Assembly (NCBI GenBank): GCA_017466005.1
Contig: JAFTUZ010000037.1
Span: 1 to 17,760, forward strand
From: Clostridia bacterium
GTDB lineage: Bacteria; Bacillota_A; Clostridia; Christensenellales; UBA1242
DNA length: 17,760 bases
Reading direction: 5' to 3'
Positions 16,801 to 17,760 of this stretch are shown in pieces. A program made the translations under genes and the position numbers. Under the pieces are notes generated by a model that saw only the letters and a list, made by a program, of their open reading frames with translations, was not told where the DNA came from and made no database searches. Positions within the stretch are counted from its first letter, which is position 1; each line of letters opens with the position of its first letter.

Positions 16801-17233
16801 CAGTTGCACCAGCACTACCACTACTTCCAGATTCTCCAGGAGTGCCAGGTTCTCCTTGCTCACCTTTAATATTACCAATTTTAGCCCAACCGTAATTGGT
16901 TTTTGTGTAAATGTCATATGTGCTACTATCTAAATATAAGTCACCAACTTTACCACTTTCAGTAGCAGGGGCGGTGGTTCCTGTAAGCCAAGTTGCTCCA
17001 TCTGCACCAGCAGCCCCAGTTTCACCTTGTATTCCTTGTGCTCCTTGTGGGCCTTGTGCACCAGTATCTCCTTTAGGTCCCGCTTCGCCACAACCTACAA
17101 GCATACCAGTACAACCAAGTAGCATACCCATACTTAATGCAGTTGTAACCATAGTTTTTCTAAAACTTTTTTTCTTAATTTTTTCTAGTTTGTTTTCTCT
17201 TGTTTCTAGTGTTATATTGTTTTTTTCCAACAT
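13877..17233 (-). CDS. Mosaic surface lipoprotein: collagen-like modules, SGNH hydrolase, InlB and BspA repeats
   Basis: The 1118-residue protein has a long basic N-region and two overlapping lipobox candidates (Cys41 after LLG, Cys48 after LVG). Residues 52-81 are Gly-X-Y triplets. Five modules follow with Trp at 82, 148, 205, 254 and 307, each built as W..G...P...G..GD.YL(D/N)...VY.K...W..IKG; the first two are also linked by Gly-X-Y runs. Two 29-residue INE(S/D)GYWVING units (about 357-405) resemble DUF4988-type repeats. An SGNH/GDSL hydrolase spans about 428-660: GDS with S436, GSSGTT (468-473), GTND (508-511), DNLHP with D635 and H638. Two InlB-type repeats (670-808) and BspA-type LRR_5 repeats (about 830-1030) complete it. 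The catalytic set is intact, so esterase/acetylhydrolase activity on a surface or host glycan is likely. GGGAGG precedes the ATG. The gene looks less AT-rich than its neighbours. Confidence 0.9.
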   Translation of the reverse strand: MLEKNNITLETRENKLEKIKKKSFRKTMVTTALSMGMLLGCTGMLVGCGEAGPKGDTGAQGPQGAQGIQGETGAAGADGATWLTGTTAPATESGKVGDLYLDSSTYDIYTKTNYGWAKIGNIKGEQGEPGTPGESGSSGSAGATGSVWLTGATDPQETDGKVGDIYLNTTTYDLFSKTSQGWDEIGNIKGNPGEPGTPGTNGNKWSIGEGEPTTLGNAGDMYLDTTTYTVYIMGTTEWEVVGSIKGESGTATQWHYGSDEPAEGIGGLNDFYLNTANGDVYNKTDSGWLEIANIKGSKGDTGASTQWHYGATTPADTLGNTGDMYLDTATCNVYAKGETNWILVTNIKGSKGDEAEITINESGYWVINGQATEVKAKGENGTTPTIAINEDGYWVINGTVTDVNARGQGVYGEVLVSSALTTDDFAGKTITIFGDSITAGVGSTDNLKANSYANLACNKLGATVVNKGSSGTTMCEGVVDGANAARISRLNEIKGYTEATDYIIVALGTNDWDLAKNGDGVKLGTLGSTDTTTIYGAFNVCAKALSENYAGTNTKIFFSTPIISSSSLGNGITTWDNNTKNVHGYSLRDMCNAIIETAAMYDIPTLDMNLLSGIYYNSSTDNNTSTSDENDTMSDNLHPNDLGHSYMADALANFLLANYSYVSSENVRQLNLKVENATTTINVALDSNYVLPTPTAEEKTFMRWVDQDGEYYAGGSVITITKNTTLTAIFSLSREPYVTVVNLNSGQANYTKITVENGSTVATAAPDFEVSNSVGLVASYYKDEACTQEFDLETETITEDTTLYVYWETNPEWFTYSEDGTKITGFDTTYFTSSVFSEVEQIILPRYSTVDDGSGGKVKIVQFGDGSTSGNLFNVDTQVKNITKFIIPEGYTKVAGFTLVRNAVNTVSADAQGFEIHLPSSLTSLGSYSFANIPVTKFVIPESNTTYSVDNQGVLYNKSKTIIYRYPAYLTATSYSIPEGVTRIGDGAFYGNKVLTELTLPSTLTESSSNSAFEKVNNLKTLYINFDVSLHPSVLQRAGIWAADNTFKESAIAKEGGSVYVINEASKTALTNILTYGTATPTLDNEDTSLNTQPITDDDFYTSGRQTQLIANIKVKTS
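16006..17080 (-). repeat. Tandem coding repeats in the SGNH lipoprotein gene
   Basis: The stretch encodes Gly-X-Y runs, five 49-66-residue modules and two 29-residue units. DNA identity is partly kept: the 20-nt string at 16181-16200 recurs exactly at 16340-16359 (159-bp period, 53 codons), and CCGTTAATAACCC recurs at 16041 and 16128 (87-bp period, 29 codons). Such identity permits slippage or recombination that changes module number. Confidence 0.8.
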
Positions 17234-17266
17234 TGTTTCCTCCCTTTATTACAAACATACACTTAA

Positions 17267-17421
17267 CTATGTGTTAGATGTGTGTTTTTTATTAGATAAC
17301 ATTTATACTGTAACATATATTTTTAGTTTTTCCAAACAAATTTATAATTATTCTACACATTTTTACTAATTTTCTTATTTTTAGTCATTAACATAAAACC
17401 AAACACACATCTAACACATAG
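17267..17421. repeat. Perfect 21-bp inverted repeat spaced by 113 bp
   Basis: Positions 17267-17287 are the exact reverse complement of 17401-17421. The core is TAGATGTGTGTTT (17275-17287). No target-site duplication flanks the pair (left flank ACTTAA, right flank ATAGAT), so a transposon origin is not supported. Confidence 0.85.
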
Positions 17422-17438
17422 ATAGATGCGTGTTTTTT
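17401..17438 (+). terminator. Terminator-like hairpin sharing the inverted-repeat arm
   Basis: AAACACACATCTA (17401-17413) pairs with TAGATGCGTGTTT (17423-17435), with one A·C mismatch and a 9-nt loop, followed by further T and GTTGTTTT. The left arm is also one arm of the 21-bp long-range repeat, so the two pairings exclude each other. No plus-strand gene lies directly upstream, so what it would terminate is unclear. Confidence 0.5.
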
Positions 17439-17597
17439 GTTGTTTTACAAACTATAAATTTGTGTTAAAAAATATATACACTTTTCAAAACAAATCATAA
17501 ATAAAAAAATAATCTATAAAAATTTATAAATTGTTTATTTTTTGGGTATAAAGTAAAATATCAAAGTTAAACAATTTACAATTTTTGGCATTACAAC

Positions 17598-17626
17598 TTG
17601 CAAATTAAATAATTTTGTGTTATAAT
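17598..17626 (+). promoter_or_regulatory. Consensus sigma-A promoter of the trigger-factor-like gene
   Basis: TTGCAA at 17598-17603, a 17-bp spacer, and TATAAT at 17621-17626 with TGT just before it. The predicted start near 17633 gives a leader of about 25 nt containing AGGAG at 17645-17649. Confidence 0.8.
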
Positions 17627-17657
17627 TGCTTTACTATTTTTTTTAGGAGTTATATAT

Positions 17658-17760
17658 ATGAAACAAACACTTACTTATACATCTAAAACAGAAGCACAAA
17701 TTAAATTTATTGCTAACAAGGAAGATTGGGCAGCAGCATTGCAAAAATCTTACGAATTAA
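17658..17760 (+). CDS. tig: Probable trigger factor, N-terminal fragment cut by the window end
   Basis: Only 34 codons are visible. The peptide (MKQTLTYTSKTEAQIKF, then IANKEDWAAALQKSYEL) has the shape of the trigger factor N-terminal ribosome-binding domain: a first beta strand, a basic/polar turn, a second strand with alternating hydrophobics, then an acidic-aromatic W and a helix of the A..K.Y type. Trigger factor is the ribosome-bound peptidyl-prolyl isomerase chaperone of the cytosol. The strong consensus promoter and AGGAG site fit a highly expressed housekeeping gene. The conserved ribosome-docking loop would lie beyond the window edge, so the identification is tentative. Confidence 0.5.
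   Translation, partial: MKQTLTYTSKTEAQIKFIANKEDWAAALQKSYEL

Larger units (their letters stand above)
17234..17657. other. 424-bp divergent intergenic region
   Basis: It separates the minus-strand SGNH lipoprotein gene from the plus-strand gene at 17658. It holds the GGGAGG site of the minus-strand gene (about 17240-17246), a perfect long-range inverted repeat (17267-17421), a terminator-like hairpin (17401-17438), about 150 bp of AT-rich sequence without recognisable features, and the consensus promoter at 17598-17626. I found no convincing open reading frame and no clear promoter for the minus-strand gene. Confidence 0.7.

Noticed and set aside
16006..17080. Regular repeats that could suggest a CRISPR array
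   Set aside because: Periods are multiples of three, copies differ at wobble positions, and the repeats translate into conserved protein modules of one long frame.
16911..17369. Plus-strand reading frame rich in Pro, Ala, Ser and Cys opposite the collagen-like region
   Set aside because: The Pro/Ala/Cys pattern is the antisense image of Gly-X-Y codons of the real minus-strand gene. It has no ribosome binding site and runs through the intergenic inverted repeat.
17267..17421. Miniature transposable element
   Set aside because: The termini are perfect but I see no target-site duplication and no second copy in the window. It is kept as an open structural finding rather than called a mobile element.

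Overview
The window comes from a very AT-rich bacterial chromosome. It uses the standard code (UGG for Trp, no in-frame UGA), strong AGGAGG-like ribosome binding sites and sigma-A type promoters, many with an extended TGn -10. The sepF-lspA-rluD block, lipoproteins with short lipoboxes, and BspA-like, InlB-like and Big-type surface domains together suggest an uncultured low-GC Firmicute, probably a gut Clostridia-type lineage. This placement is inferred from gene content and composition only. I saw no rRNA, tRNA, CRISPR array or insertion sequence.

Layout, left to right. (1) 1-2340: three separately promoted plus-strand genes. They encode a stand-alone zeta-toxin-like P-loop protein, a membrane protein with a Q/N/E/A-rich loop, and a YgjV-like membrane protein; the last two end in clear intrinsic terminators. 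(2) 2503-9895: a plus-strand run that reads as one export or surface cluster. It encodes an 896-residue fusion of a polytopic YwaF-like membrane domain with an ABC ATPase, a 551-residue ABC-exporter permease, a small anchored Big_2-like protein, and a 749-residue lipoprotein with an Ig-like domain and a likely beta-helix. (3) 9897-11088, minus strand: a lipoprotein that also has a C-terminal membrane segment and a long polar tail; it converges on the previous gene through a shared bidirectional terminator. (4) 11191-13804, plus strand: a compact housekeeping operon of sepF (division), lspA (signal peptidase II) and rluD-type pseudouridine synthase, followed by two small membrane proteins and a strong terminator. 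(5) 13877-17233, minus strand: a 1118-residue mosaic lipoprotein with collagen-like and tandem W/GD-YLD modules, an SGNH hydrolase, InlB-type repeats and BspA-type leucine-rich repeats. (6) 17234-17760: a 424-bp divergent intergenic region with a perfect 21-bp long-range inverted repeat and a terminator-like hairpin, then a consensus promoter and the first 34 codons of a probable trigger factor gene.

How the genes fit together: LspA would mature the three lipoproteins encoded here. The ABC fusion and permease probably form one exporter whose client or partners could be the co-directional Ig-like proteins. SepF is placed directly next to lspA-rluD, without the ylmG/ylmH/divIVA/ileS genes that separate them in Bacillus subtilis. 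The most unusual items are the YwaF-ABC fusion, the mosaic SGNH lipoprotein, the 17.3-17.4 kb inverted-repeat structure, and promoters that place the transcript start at the Shine-Dalgarno sequence.
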